A stretch of 35,260 nucleotides of DNA from Bacteroidales bacterium. GTDB taxonomy: Bacteria; Bacteroidota; Bacteroidia; Bacteroidales; JAADJA01. Every line of letters starts with the position of its first letter. Position 1 is the stretch's first letter. Position numbers and translations under genes: made by a program. Below the pieces are notes generated by a model. The model searched no databases. It was not told the origin of the DNA and worked only from the letters and a program-made list of their open reading frames with translations. The stretch spans positions 1 to 35,260 of the forward strand of contig JALSSR010000236.1 of assembly GCA_026984135.1 (NCBI GenBank), in the 5' to 3' direction. This document shows, piece by piece, positions 8,366-15,968 of the stretch.

Positions 8366-10393
8366 ATGCCGCAAGGAAAACTAAAATTAACGGATATTGA
8401 TCCCTGGCTCGAACCGAGCAAAAAGGATATTGAAGCCAGGATTACAAGGTTTGAAGAGAGACTGCAAGCCATAGAAAATGATTTCGGTACACTGACAGCC
8501 TTTGCAGACGGATACAAATATTTCGGAATAAATTACGACAAAAAGAAAAAAGGCTGGTTTTACAGGGAATGGGCTCCCGAAGCAAAAGCTCTCTTCCTGA
8601 CAGGCGACTTTAACAACTGGGAGAAATTCACACATCCTCTGACAAGGGATAATTTCGGAGTATGGGAGATTTTTCTTCCCGAGAAAGATTATGCGACCAC
8701 CTTCGTTCATGGTAGTAAAGTAAAGGTTCTGGTTGACTCATCCAAAGGACTGAGTTACAGGATTCCCGCATACATCAAAAGAGTGATTCAGGATGAAGAC
8801 ACAAAGAACTTTTCCGGGCAAGTTTGGATACCGGAACCCTTTGATTGGGAAGAAGACGGTTTTGATGTAAACGGTATCGGCGACCTTTTTATATACGAAG
8901 CTCATGTCGGAATGGCTCAGGAAAAAGAGGGCATAGGAACATACAATGAATTTACGGAAAACATTTTACCGAGAATAAAAAACGGCGGATACAACGCCGT
9001 TCAACTAATGGCTATTCAGGAACATCCTTATTACGGTTCTTTCGGATATCATGTATCCAACTTCTTTGCTCCCTCTTCCCGCTTCGGTACTCCCGAAGAT
9101 TTGAAGAATCTTATTAAAACCGCCCACAAAATGGGAATTGCCGTAATCCTCGACATTATTCACTCCCACACCGTTAAAAATACGGTCGAAGGAATAAATG
9201 AATTCGACGGCTCCGATCATCAATACTTTCATCCGGGAACCCGCGGAGAGCATCCCCAATGGGATTCAAAGATTTTCGATTACGGAAAAACAGAGGTTCT
9301 GAGATTTCTTCTTTCCAATGTTAAATATTGGCTCGAGGAATTTCATTTTGACGGCTTTCGCTTCGACGGTGTAGGCTCAATGATGTATTTTCACCACGGC
9401 CTTGAAACCATTGACAGTCGCGATAAGTTTTTCAGACAAGGAGTTGAGTATGATGCAATTACATATCTTCAGCTGGCAAACACACTGTCTCATAACATAA
9501 AAAGGGATTCCGTGAGCATTGCCGAGGATGTTACCGGTATGCCAGGACTTACGGCAGATGTGGAAGCAGGCGGACTTGGATTCGATTACAGGCTTGGAAT
9601 GGGTATCCCCGATTTTTGGATAAAATTGCTGAAGGAAAAACAGGATGAACAATGGGACATTTATGAAATGTGGAATGTTTTGAACGACAGATTGCCTTAT
9701 GTTAAAACGGTTGCTTACGCCGAATCGCATGACCAAGCTCTTGTCGGAGACAAAACCATAGCTTTCAGGCTGATGGACAAGGAAATGTACTGGCATATGC
9801 ACAAAAATGACGATAACATTGTGATTGACAGGGGTATTGCACTTCATAAAATGATTCGGTTGTTCACAATTTCACTTGGAGGAAATGCTTATCTTAATTT
9901 TATGGGAAATGAGTTCGGACATCCCGAATGGATTGACTTCCCGAGGGAAGGTAACAACTGGAGTTATAAGTATGCCCGCCGGCAATGGTCTCTCGTTGAT
10001 AACCCGGAGCTTAAATATAGCTGCCTTGCCGCTTTCGACAGAGAGATGATAAAAGTCATTAAGGATAATAAAATTATGTCTTCGCTTTTTGCAAACCAAC
10101 TGAATATGGATGCACAAAACCAGACAATAATTTTCGAGAGGAATAACCTTATCTTTGTCTTTAACTTTCATACATCCAACTCAATACCGGGTTACGAGTT
10201 CAAAATCCCGGAGCAAGGTGATTATCAGGTGATTTTAGATTCGGACAGCAAGGAATTTTGCGGGCATAACAGAGTTGATGACAGCCTGATATATCCATCT
10301 TTTAAAAATAACGGTGACAATGCAAACAGATTAAGTATTTATCTCCCCAACAGGACAGCTTTGGTTTTAAAAAAGATCAATAAAAATCACTGA
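8366..10393 (+). CDS. glgB: 1,4-alpha-glucan branching enzyme (GH13)
   Basis: CBM48-like FYREWAPEAKALFLTGDFNNW, GYNAVQLMAIQEHPYYGSFGYHVSNFFAPSSRFGTPEDLK, FRFDGVGSMMY, SIAEDVTGMPG, YAESHDQALVGDKT. Starts MPQGKLKLTDIDPW. Confidence 0.93.
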   Translation: MPQGKLKLTDIDPWLEPSKKDIEARITRFEERLQAIENDFGTLTAFADGYKYFGINYDKKKKGWFYREWAPEAKALFLTGDFNNWEKFTHPLTRDNFGVWEIFLPEKDYATTFVHGSKVKVLVDSSKGLSYRIPAYIKRVIQDEDTKNFSGQVWIPEPFDWEEDGFDVNGIGDLFIYEAHVGMAQEKEGIGTYNEFTENILPRIKNGGYNAVQLMAIQEHPYYGSFGYHVSNFFAPSSRFGTPEDLKNLIKTAHKMGIAVILDIIHSHTVKNTVEGINEFDGSDHQYFHPGTRGEHPQWDSKIFDYGKTEVLRFLLSNVKYWLEEFHFDGFRFDGVGSMMYFHHGLETIDSRDKFFRQGVEYDAITYLQLANTLSHNIKRDSVSIAEDVTGMPGLTADVEAGGLGFDYRLGMGIPDFWIKLLKEKQDEQWDIYEMWNVLNDRLPYVKTVAYAESHDQALVGDKTIAFRLMDKEMYWHMHKNDDNIVIDRGIALHKMIRLFTISLGGNAYLNFMGNEFGHPEWIDFPREGNNWSYKYARRQWSLVDNPELKYSCLAAFDREMIKVIKDNKIMSSLFANQLNMDAQNQTIIFERNNLIFVFNFHTSNSIPGYEFKIPEQGDYQVILDSDSKEFCGHNRVDDSLIYPSFKNNGDNANRLSIYLPNRTALVLKKINKNH

Positions 10394-10400
10394 CGGTAAA

Positions 10401-10994
10401 GTGTTTATGACATCAAAACAAATAAAAATAGGCGATAAGACAAAGTTCTTCTGGACTAATTTCATAAAAGGATTCATCTGGACCATAATCATTGTCGGAG
10501 CTTATGTTTTAATAAAACACTATTTCGGATTTAATTGGGAAGAGGCTATTAAGCCCTATTTGGAGAATCAGTTACTGATTTATTCTATTTATACGATTTC
10601 CGAGCTAATGTTCGGAATTATTCCTCCCGAATTCTTTATGATATGGGGATTGAGCAGTGGCCATTTGATTGATTATGTGGGGATAGTTTCCCTTTTGGCT
10701 GTTATATCATATATTTCCGGATTTATTGGATTTTTATTCGGCGATTTCCTGAAGACAACAGTCACTTTCAGATATATCCGAAAAAGATTTCTCTCAAAGT
10801 ATCAACCACTCGTAGTGAAATACGGAGCTTTTCTTATTCTTGTTGCAGCTATGACCCCCCTGCCCTTTTCTGCTATTGCAATGCTTGTAGGATCATTTCA
10901 TTTTCCAGTTAAAAAATATCTTTTCTGGTCGCTCTCACGTTTTCTCCGGTTTGCTTTATATGCTATAATCGTGTGGCAGGCAAATATGTTGTAG
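10401..10994 (+). CDS. Multi-pass membrane protein, VTT/SNARE-associated-like (YqaA/DedA-type)
   Basis: FGIIPPEFFMIWGL, GFIGFLFGDFL, KYGAFLILVAAMTPLPFSAIAMLVGSFHFPVKKYLFWSLSRFLRF. Confidence 0.55.
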   Translation: MFMTSKQIKIGDKTKFFWTNFIKGFIWTIIIVGAYVLIKHYFGFNWEEAIKPYLENQLLIYSIYTISELMFGIIPPEFFMIWGLSSGHLIDYVGIVSLLAVISYISGFIGFLFGDFLKTTVTFRYIRKRFLSKYQPLVVKYGAFLILVAAMTPLPFSAIAMLVGSFHFPVKKYLFWSLSRFLRFALYAIIVWQANML

Positions 10995-11016
10995 AAATTA
11001 CGGATAATATATTTCA

Positions 11017-11024
11017 TATATTTG
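11017..11024 (+). promoter_or_regulatory. TATATTTG -7-like element with no downstream ORF
   Basis: Exact TAnnTTTG match; TTG 25 nt upstream (10989-10991); about 350 bp of non-coding sequence follows. Confidence 0.3.
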
Positions 11025-11102
11025 CAACTTAAAATTATCATTCATAGATTAACGCAATTAATATTTCGTACCTGACGGGACTAAAAACAGCATAGAACTA
11101 AA

Positions 11103-11181
11103 GCAAATCCCGTTAGGGATGACATATCGGTAAAAAGAATGAAGACAAAACGAAATGCAAATCCCGTAGGGATGGCATATT
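11103..11181 (+). repeat. Two copies of short palindromic repeat GCAAATCCCGT(T)AGGGATGRCATAT
   Basis: 11103-11128 and 11157-11181; each contains an ATCCC-GTNA/GTA-GGGAT mini-hairpin. Confidence 0.75.
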
Positions 11182-11326
11182 GAATTAATACAAAAATAAA
11201 ATTCATGAGATATCTAACCTATTTATTGATGTTTTTGCTTTACACAAACAGTTTATTTTCTTAAGATTACGCACTACAATTTCAAACAACGAATTTTTAC
11301 TTGTGATGAACTCATTACCAAAAAAC

Positions 11327-11362
11327 AAAAAGGATTGCAGCGCAAAAAACCGCAATCCTTTA
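11327..11362 (-). terminator. Rho-independent terminator downstream of tRNA-Arg
   Basis: On - strand: GGATTGC...GCAATCC followed by TTTTTGTTTTTT. Confidence 0.85.
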
Positions 11363-11371
11363 TTTTAATTG

Positions 11372-11445
11372 TGAACCCGGAGGGACTCGAACCCCCAACC
11401 TCCTGATCCGTAGTCAGGTGCACTATCCAATTATGCTACGGGTCC
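11372..11445 (-). tRNA. tRNA-Arg (anticodon ACG)
   Basis: - strand GGACCCGTAGCATAATTGGATAGTGCACCTGACTACGGATCAGGAGGTTGGGGGTTCGAGTCCCTCCGGGTTCA: acceptor, D, anticodon (CCTGA-CTACGGA-TCAGG) and T (GGTTCGAGTCC) arms all present. Confidence 0.96.
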
Positions 11446-11535
11446 TTTGACGATTTGCAAAAGCATAACTACTGTTTGCAAACCAGGCTGCAAAATTATA
11501 AAATATTATTAAACCGCAGATATAATTTTTTAATC

Positions 11536-11543
11536 TAATTTTG
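11536..11543 (+). promoter_or_regulatory. Bacteroidetes -7 element TAATTTTG upstream of the CDF gene
   Basis: TAnnTTTG match 18 bp upstream of the TTG start. Confidence 0.5.
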
Positions 11544-11560
11544 CAATAAAGTTAACTGTA

Positions 11561-12427
11561 TTGAGTAAAAAAGTAAATACTGCACGCCTTTCGGTGTTTT
11601 CAAATATCTTTCTTGTTATAATGAAGATAACCGTAGGTATCATAAGCGGCTCTGTGAGTATCATTTCCGAAGCTGCACATTCGGCAATTGACCTTGTTGC
11701 CTCCCTAATTGCTTTTTTCTCGGTTAAGGTATCCAATATGCCTCCCGACAAGGAGCATCCGTACGGACATGGAAAGGTAGAGAATATTTCCGGAGTTATT
11801 GAAGGGCTCTTAATAATTGTAGCGGCTATATGGATAGTATATCATTCCATACACAGCTTGATTGTCAACGAACCTGTTCAATATCTTCAATGGGGTATTA
11901 TTGTTATGGGAGTTTCCGCACTGGTTAACTTTTTTGTGTCGCGAAAATTATATAAGGTTGCAAAAGAGACCGATTCAATAGCACTGGAGGCCGACGCACT
12001 CCATTTAAAAACAGACATCTACACTTCCGTCGGTGTTGCTCTCGGTATCGGATTGATATGGGTGACAGGCTGGCATATTCTCGATCCGGTAATAGCCATT
12101 TTCGTTGCTCTGATAATTCTGTGGGAAGCGTATAATCTTATTAAATCCGCTTTTAACCCTCTTCTCGATAACAGCCTGGATCAACAGGAGGTGGACATAA
12201 TAACAGCTATCATCGAAGAGTTTACAAATGACTGCATAGGATACCATCATTTAAGAACAAGAAAATCAGGCCCCTACAAATACATAGATTTTCACCTTGA
12301 ACTTCCCGATGAAATGACGGTAAAGGAATCACACAACTTATGCGACAGGATGGAAGAAAGATTGAAAGAAAAGTTTAATTCTGTTGACATCAACATCCAT
12401 GTTGAACCAAAATCTGATTGTAAATGA
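11561..12427 (+). CDS. Cation diffusion facilitator (CDF) family transporter
   Basis: ISGSVSIISEAAHSAIDLVASLIAFFSVKVSNMPPDKEHPYGHGKVENISG; EADALHLKTDIYTSVGVALG. Confidence 0.93.
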   Translation: MSKKVNTARLSVFSNIFLVIMKITVGIISGSVSIISEAAHSAIDLVASLIAFFSVKVSNMPPDKEHPYGHGKVENISGVIEGLLIIVAAIWIVYHSIHSLIVNEPVQYLQWGIIVMGVSALVNFFVSRKLYKVAKETDSIALEADALHLKTDIYTSVGVALGIGLIWVTGWHILDPVIAIFVALIILWEAYNLIKSAFNPLLDNSLDQQEVDIITAIIEEFTNDCIGYHHLRTRKSGPYKYIDFHLELPDEMTVKESHNLCDRMEERLKEKFNSVDINIHVEPKSDCK

Positions 12428-13050
12428 ACGGAAAAGAGTTAAAAAAAATATTAAAGAATTTTGAAGTTCCCTTTAAAATTCCCAAGGATGTAAAAAAGAT
12501 AATAAAAAAATACTACCCTGAAGATTCCGAAGCTTATCCCTTTTTCTTTATCCATTCGGTAAGAGTTACGGAGCTTGCTTTAAGGATTTACAAACATAAC
12601 AAACATCTGAAATTGGATAAAAAGTTTATTTTGAAAGGAGCTTTGCTTCACGATATAGGGATAATAAAGACAAGAGCACCGGAAATAGGTTGCCATGGTA
12701 AATATCCATACATCGCCCATTCGTATCTTGGAAGGGAGATACTTGAAAAGAACGGACTTAAGGATATTGCGCCTGTTTGTGAAAGGCATGTCGGTGTGGG
12801 GTTGTCGAAAAAAGATATTATAAAATACAAAATGCCTTTGCCGCACCGCGATATGCTTCCCGTAAGTTATGAGGAAAAGATTATTTGCTATGCCGATAAG
12901 TTTTACAGCAAATCGGAGAATCACCTTCTTGTGCCAAAGCCAGTTGAAAAGATAAGAAAGAAAATTTCAAAATACGGTAAAGATAAACTGGAAAGGTTTG
13001 ATGGATTTGTTGAGTTGTTCGGGATTGATTATGTTTATGATAAGGCATAA
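12424..13050 (+). CDS. HD-domain phosphohydrolase-like protein
   Basis: HSVRVTELALRI...GALLHDIGIIKTRAPEIGCHGKYPYIAHSYLGREIL...CERHVG; ATGA overlap with the CDF gene. Confidence 0.85.
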   Translation: MNGKELKKILKNFEVPFKIPKDVKKIIKKYYPEDSEAYPFFFIHSVRVTELALRIYKHNKHLKLDKKFILKGALLHDIGIIKTRAPEIGCHGKYPYIAHSYLGREILEKNGLKDIAPVCERHVGVGLSKKDIIKYKMPLPHRDMLPVSYEEKIICYADKFYSKSENHLLVPKPVEKIRKKISKYGKDKLERFDGFVELFGIDYVYDKA

Positions 13051-13602
13051 AGCACAGCGGGAATCTCATCTGTTCGATAAGATTCCCGCTCACCTTGCAA
13101 CCGCCGTAGCGCTTGTTTGGCGCCAGGTTACGGTTATTATGGTTGCTCTTTCCGGGTTTGTTCCGAAGAACTTGCCTTTCGGGAGCCTGATTTAGATTGA
13201 CTGTCCGGAGACTGTCAAGAGCTAAACCGCAACTTTTCACGTTCACCTTGAGTTGACTTCCGTGTGGTTGTCATCTCTTGGTTTGAAACCGTTTGTGAAA
13301 GACCTTTGCAGGTTTATCAGTTTACGGTTTCCCGACCTTTCAAGCTGACGAGCAATTGTTTCCGTTCCGAAGAACTTTGCATTTGCAGGTCTGAATCATC
13401 TGAAGGTAAGATCTTGAAATCTAAGTTCACATAAGTGAACGCCTTCAGTTGAACTACTTGATTTCAAGGTGGATTTTCAATCGGGTCGGCAACCTAATGC
13501 TTTTCCCTTTTTCAATCCGGATTAATGAGAGGTTTACCGTTGCCGGTTTCCTTTTCTTAATCCCTGACGTTCCAAGCTAACCTTTTATCCCTTGCCTGGT
13601 GC
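13046..13602 (-). ncRNA. Large structured noncoding RNA candidate (about 550 nt), family not recognised
   Basis: No plausible ORF; - strand promoter immediately upstream; many perfect helices with GNRA/UNCG tetraloops in the - orientation; pseudoknot-forming pair; 15-bp terminal hairpin (13056-13090). GC visibly higher than flanking intergenic DNA. Confidence 0.8.
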
Positions 13603-13604
13603 GA

Positions 13605-13636
13605 CAAAAATAGAACAATCAACACCCCGAAGTCAA
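13605..13636 (-). promoter_or_regulatory. Promoter for the structured RNA (TTG-N21-TATTTTTG)
   Basis: - strand TTGACTTCGGGGTGTTGATTGTTCTATTTTTGTCGC: TTG 13636-13634, TATTTTTG 13612-13605. Confidence 0.75.
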
Positions 13637-13909
13637 GTTTTTTCTCGTTTAGTAATTCACATGTTGTGAACAGGGTTTATTAACAATTTGTTAGCAACGT
13701 ATGAAACAACCCGGTATTACTCCCTTCATCTTAGCATATTTTTTATTGTTCACAAAGAGTTGACATCCTATATATTCCTATACTTTAAGGGATTACGCAA
13801 CAATCCACTTTTTTTCCACCACAGACAATCCTATTTTATACAACCTTTTAATGGGAAATAATGTTTAAGAAATCTATGTTAGAAAACGGTTTTTAAATAA
13901 AAATACGCT

Positions 13910-15955
13910 ATGAGTTTTATCGGAAGTATCACAACAGGAAATCAACATTTTGGAAATACTCTTTTCAGAAAGGGTAGTAACACAGCAATTCCCAACCATT
14001 TCACCAAAACGTATGAGAACAACATCTACAAAACTATTTTTAACAACTCCCCGAATGCAGTAGTGATAATCAGCAAGGAAGGAGAAGTAATTAATGTCAA
14101 CGGCCGGGTTTATGATCTTTTGGGATATCACAGGTCGGAAGTTATGGGAAAAAGTGTAATGACGCTTCCCTTTATTACAAAAGAGAGCAAGGTAACGGTT
14201 GCACAAAAACTATCAACACCCAAATCCGATAGAAATTTACTACCTTATGATCTGAATTTTACAGATAAGAATGGAAATCAAAAAATCGGAAGGGTTTCGG
14301 TTTCGGTAATTGAAGATGAAAACGGACATATACAATATTTTTTAGCCGTAATTAATGAGATAACCGAAGAGAGAAGAAAAGATGCTATTTTGCGCAAACG
14401 AAAAAAACAGCTAAAGACCATATTTGCCGCATCTCCGGACATACTCATTCTGCTGGACGATCATTTCACTTATCAGGTTGTCAATGATAACTTTTGCCAT
14501 TATATCGGAAAAAATGAAAGTGATATTATAGGCAAAACGGATTATGATATTTTTCCGGAAGAAGAAGCCCGAATATACAGGGAAAGTGATATCCGGGTTT
14601 TGATAACCGGACAGCGGTACGAAACCGACCGTTATGTAACCGGTCCCGACGGGAATAAAAGATGGCTCAATGTGATAAAATCACCGATTAAAGATGATAA
14701 TGGTAATTCGTTTGGAATTTTAATAACCATTCGCGAAATATCGCACAGAAAACAAAGAGAAGAGAGAATAAAGCACCTGGCCGATTTGCTTATGCAGGAG
14801 CGAAAACTTTTTAATCAGGGACCTGTTGCCGTGCTCAGGTGGAAGGCAAGCGAAGGTTGGCCGGTTAAAAACAGTTCTACCAATGTCAAGGAGATTTTGG
14901 GTTATTCGGTTCAGGAATTAACCAGTGGCTCCATAGTTTTTGAGGATATTATTCATAAAGACGATTTGAAAAGTGTAAAAACTGAAATTGATAATTCTAT
15001 AAATAAAGGCTCTAATATAATAACCCATAGTCCTTATCGCATAAAACGAAATGACGGCAAGGTTATTTGGGTAACGGGCTACTCAACGGTTATCAGAGAT
15101 GAAAAAGGGAATATAGCCGAGTTTCTCGGTTATATTCTTGATATTACACTGCTTAAAAATACGGAGGAAGAACTGCGCTACCATAAAAGTCATCTTCAGG
15201 AGATTGTAAAGCAGAGGACTAACGATCTGGAAGAAACAAACAGAAAACTATTACAGTCAAAACTTAAGGCGGAGGAATCGGAGAGACTTAAGTCGGCTTT
15301 TCTGGCAAATATGTCGCACGAGATAAGAACTCCAATGAATATCATACTGGGATTTTCCGAGCTACTGAAAGATGAGCAAGATGAGGATACAAAATTAAAA
15401 TATATAGAAAACATTAGTAAAAGCGGTAATCATCTTCTTGAATTGATTGATGACATTATTGACATTTCCAAACTTCAGGCAGGTTTGGTTGAGATAATAA
15501 AATCAGAATTCGTTGTTGATAATGAAATGAAAGATATCCATACGCAATTTTCTCTAAACAAAAAAGAAAAGGTACATTTCCTTTTGGATATTCCGGATGC
15601 AGAGAAGCCGCTTAAAATAAATACTGACAGGTTATTATTAAGACAGGTATTTATTAACCTTATAAGTAATGCACTTAAATTCACAGACAAAGGATATGTC
15701 AAATTCGGATATTCCGTTTCCGATGATTACATTAAATTTTTTGTAAAAGATACGGGAAGAGGAATATCGGAAATTGACAAAGCCATAATCTTCGAGAGAT
15801 TTATGCAGACCAATGACAATAAACGTCCCATTTCAGGTACAGGTCTCGGACTGGCTATTTGCAAGGCCAACGTTAAACTTCTTGGCGGCAAGATATGGTT
15901 TGATTCCGCACCGGATAAGGGTTCTGTCTTTTATTTTACAATTCCTGCAAAATAA
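13910..15955 (+). CDS. Multi-PAS sensor histidine kinase
   Basis: PAS repeats (NSPNAVVIISKEGEVINVNGRVYDLLGY; AASPDILILLDDHFTYQVVND), HisKA SAFLANMSHEIRTPMNIILGFSELL, HATPase NALKF...DTGRGI...GTGLGLAI. No receiver domain. Confidence 0.93.
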   Translation: MSFIGSITTGNQHFGNTLFRKGSNTAIPNHFTKTYENNIYKTIFNNSPNAVVIISKEGEVINVNGRVYDLLGYHRSEVMGKSVMTLPFITKESKVTVAQKLSTPKSDRNLLPYDLNFTDKNGNQKIGRVSVSVIEDENGHIQYFLAVINEITEERRKDAILRKRKKQLKTIFAASPDILILLDDHFTYQVVNDNFCHYIGKNESDIIGKTDYDIFPEEEARIYRESDIRVLITGQRYETDRYVTGPDGNKRWLNVIKSPIKDDNGNSFGILITIREISHRKQREERIKHLADLLMQERKLFNQGPVAVLRWKASEGWPVKNSSTNVKEILGYSVQELTSGSIVFEDIIHKDDLKSVKTEIDNSINKGSNIITHSPYRIKRNDGKVIWVTGYSTVIRDEKGNIAEFLGYILDITLLKNTEEELRYHKSHLQEIVKQRTNDLEETNRKLLQSKLKAEESERLKSAFLANMSHEIRTPMNIILGFSELLKDEQDEDTKLKYIENISKSGNHLLELIDDIIDISKLQAGLVEIIKSEFVVDNEMKDIHTQFSLNKKEKVHFLLDIPDAEKPLKINTDRLLLRQVFINLISNALKFTDKGYVKFGYSVSDDYIKFFVKDTGRGISEIDKAIIFERFMQTNDNKRPISGTGLGLAICKANVKLLGGKIWFDSAPDKGSVFYFTIPAK

Positions 15956-15968
15956 AAGATTGTTATAT

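Noticed and set aside
9377-9847. 156-aa antisense ORF inside glgB, and similar antisense ORFs within rpl/rps, A2M and eno genes
   Set aside because: Shadow ORFs opposite strongly recognisable conserved proteins; no recognisable families.
11103-11181. CRISPR-like pair of repeats
   Set aside because: Only two diverged ~25-bp copies, no cas genes; fits a short interspersed palindromic repeat.
12881-13246. 121-aa - strand ORF and 65-aa + strand ORF (12998-13195) overlapping the RNA region
   Set aside because: They run across the HD gene 3' end and the structured RNA; composition looks like translated non-coding sequence and no family is recognisable.
13046-13602. Interpretation of the structured region as RNase P RNA, tmRNA, group I or group II intron
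   Set aside because: No RNase P GAGGAAAGUCC-type core, no tRNA-like 3' end with T-loop/CCA, no recognisable intron domain V or P7 core; reading by eye cannot exclude a divergent form, so cmscan remains decisive.
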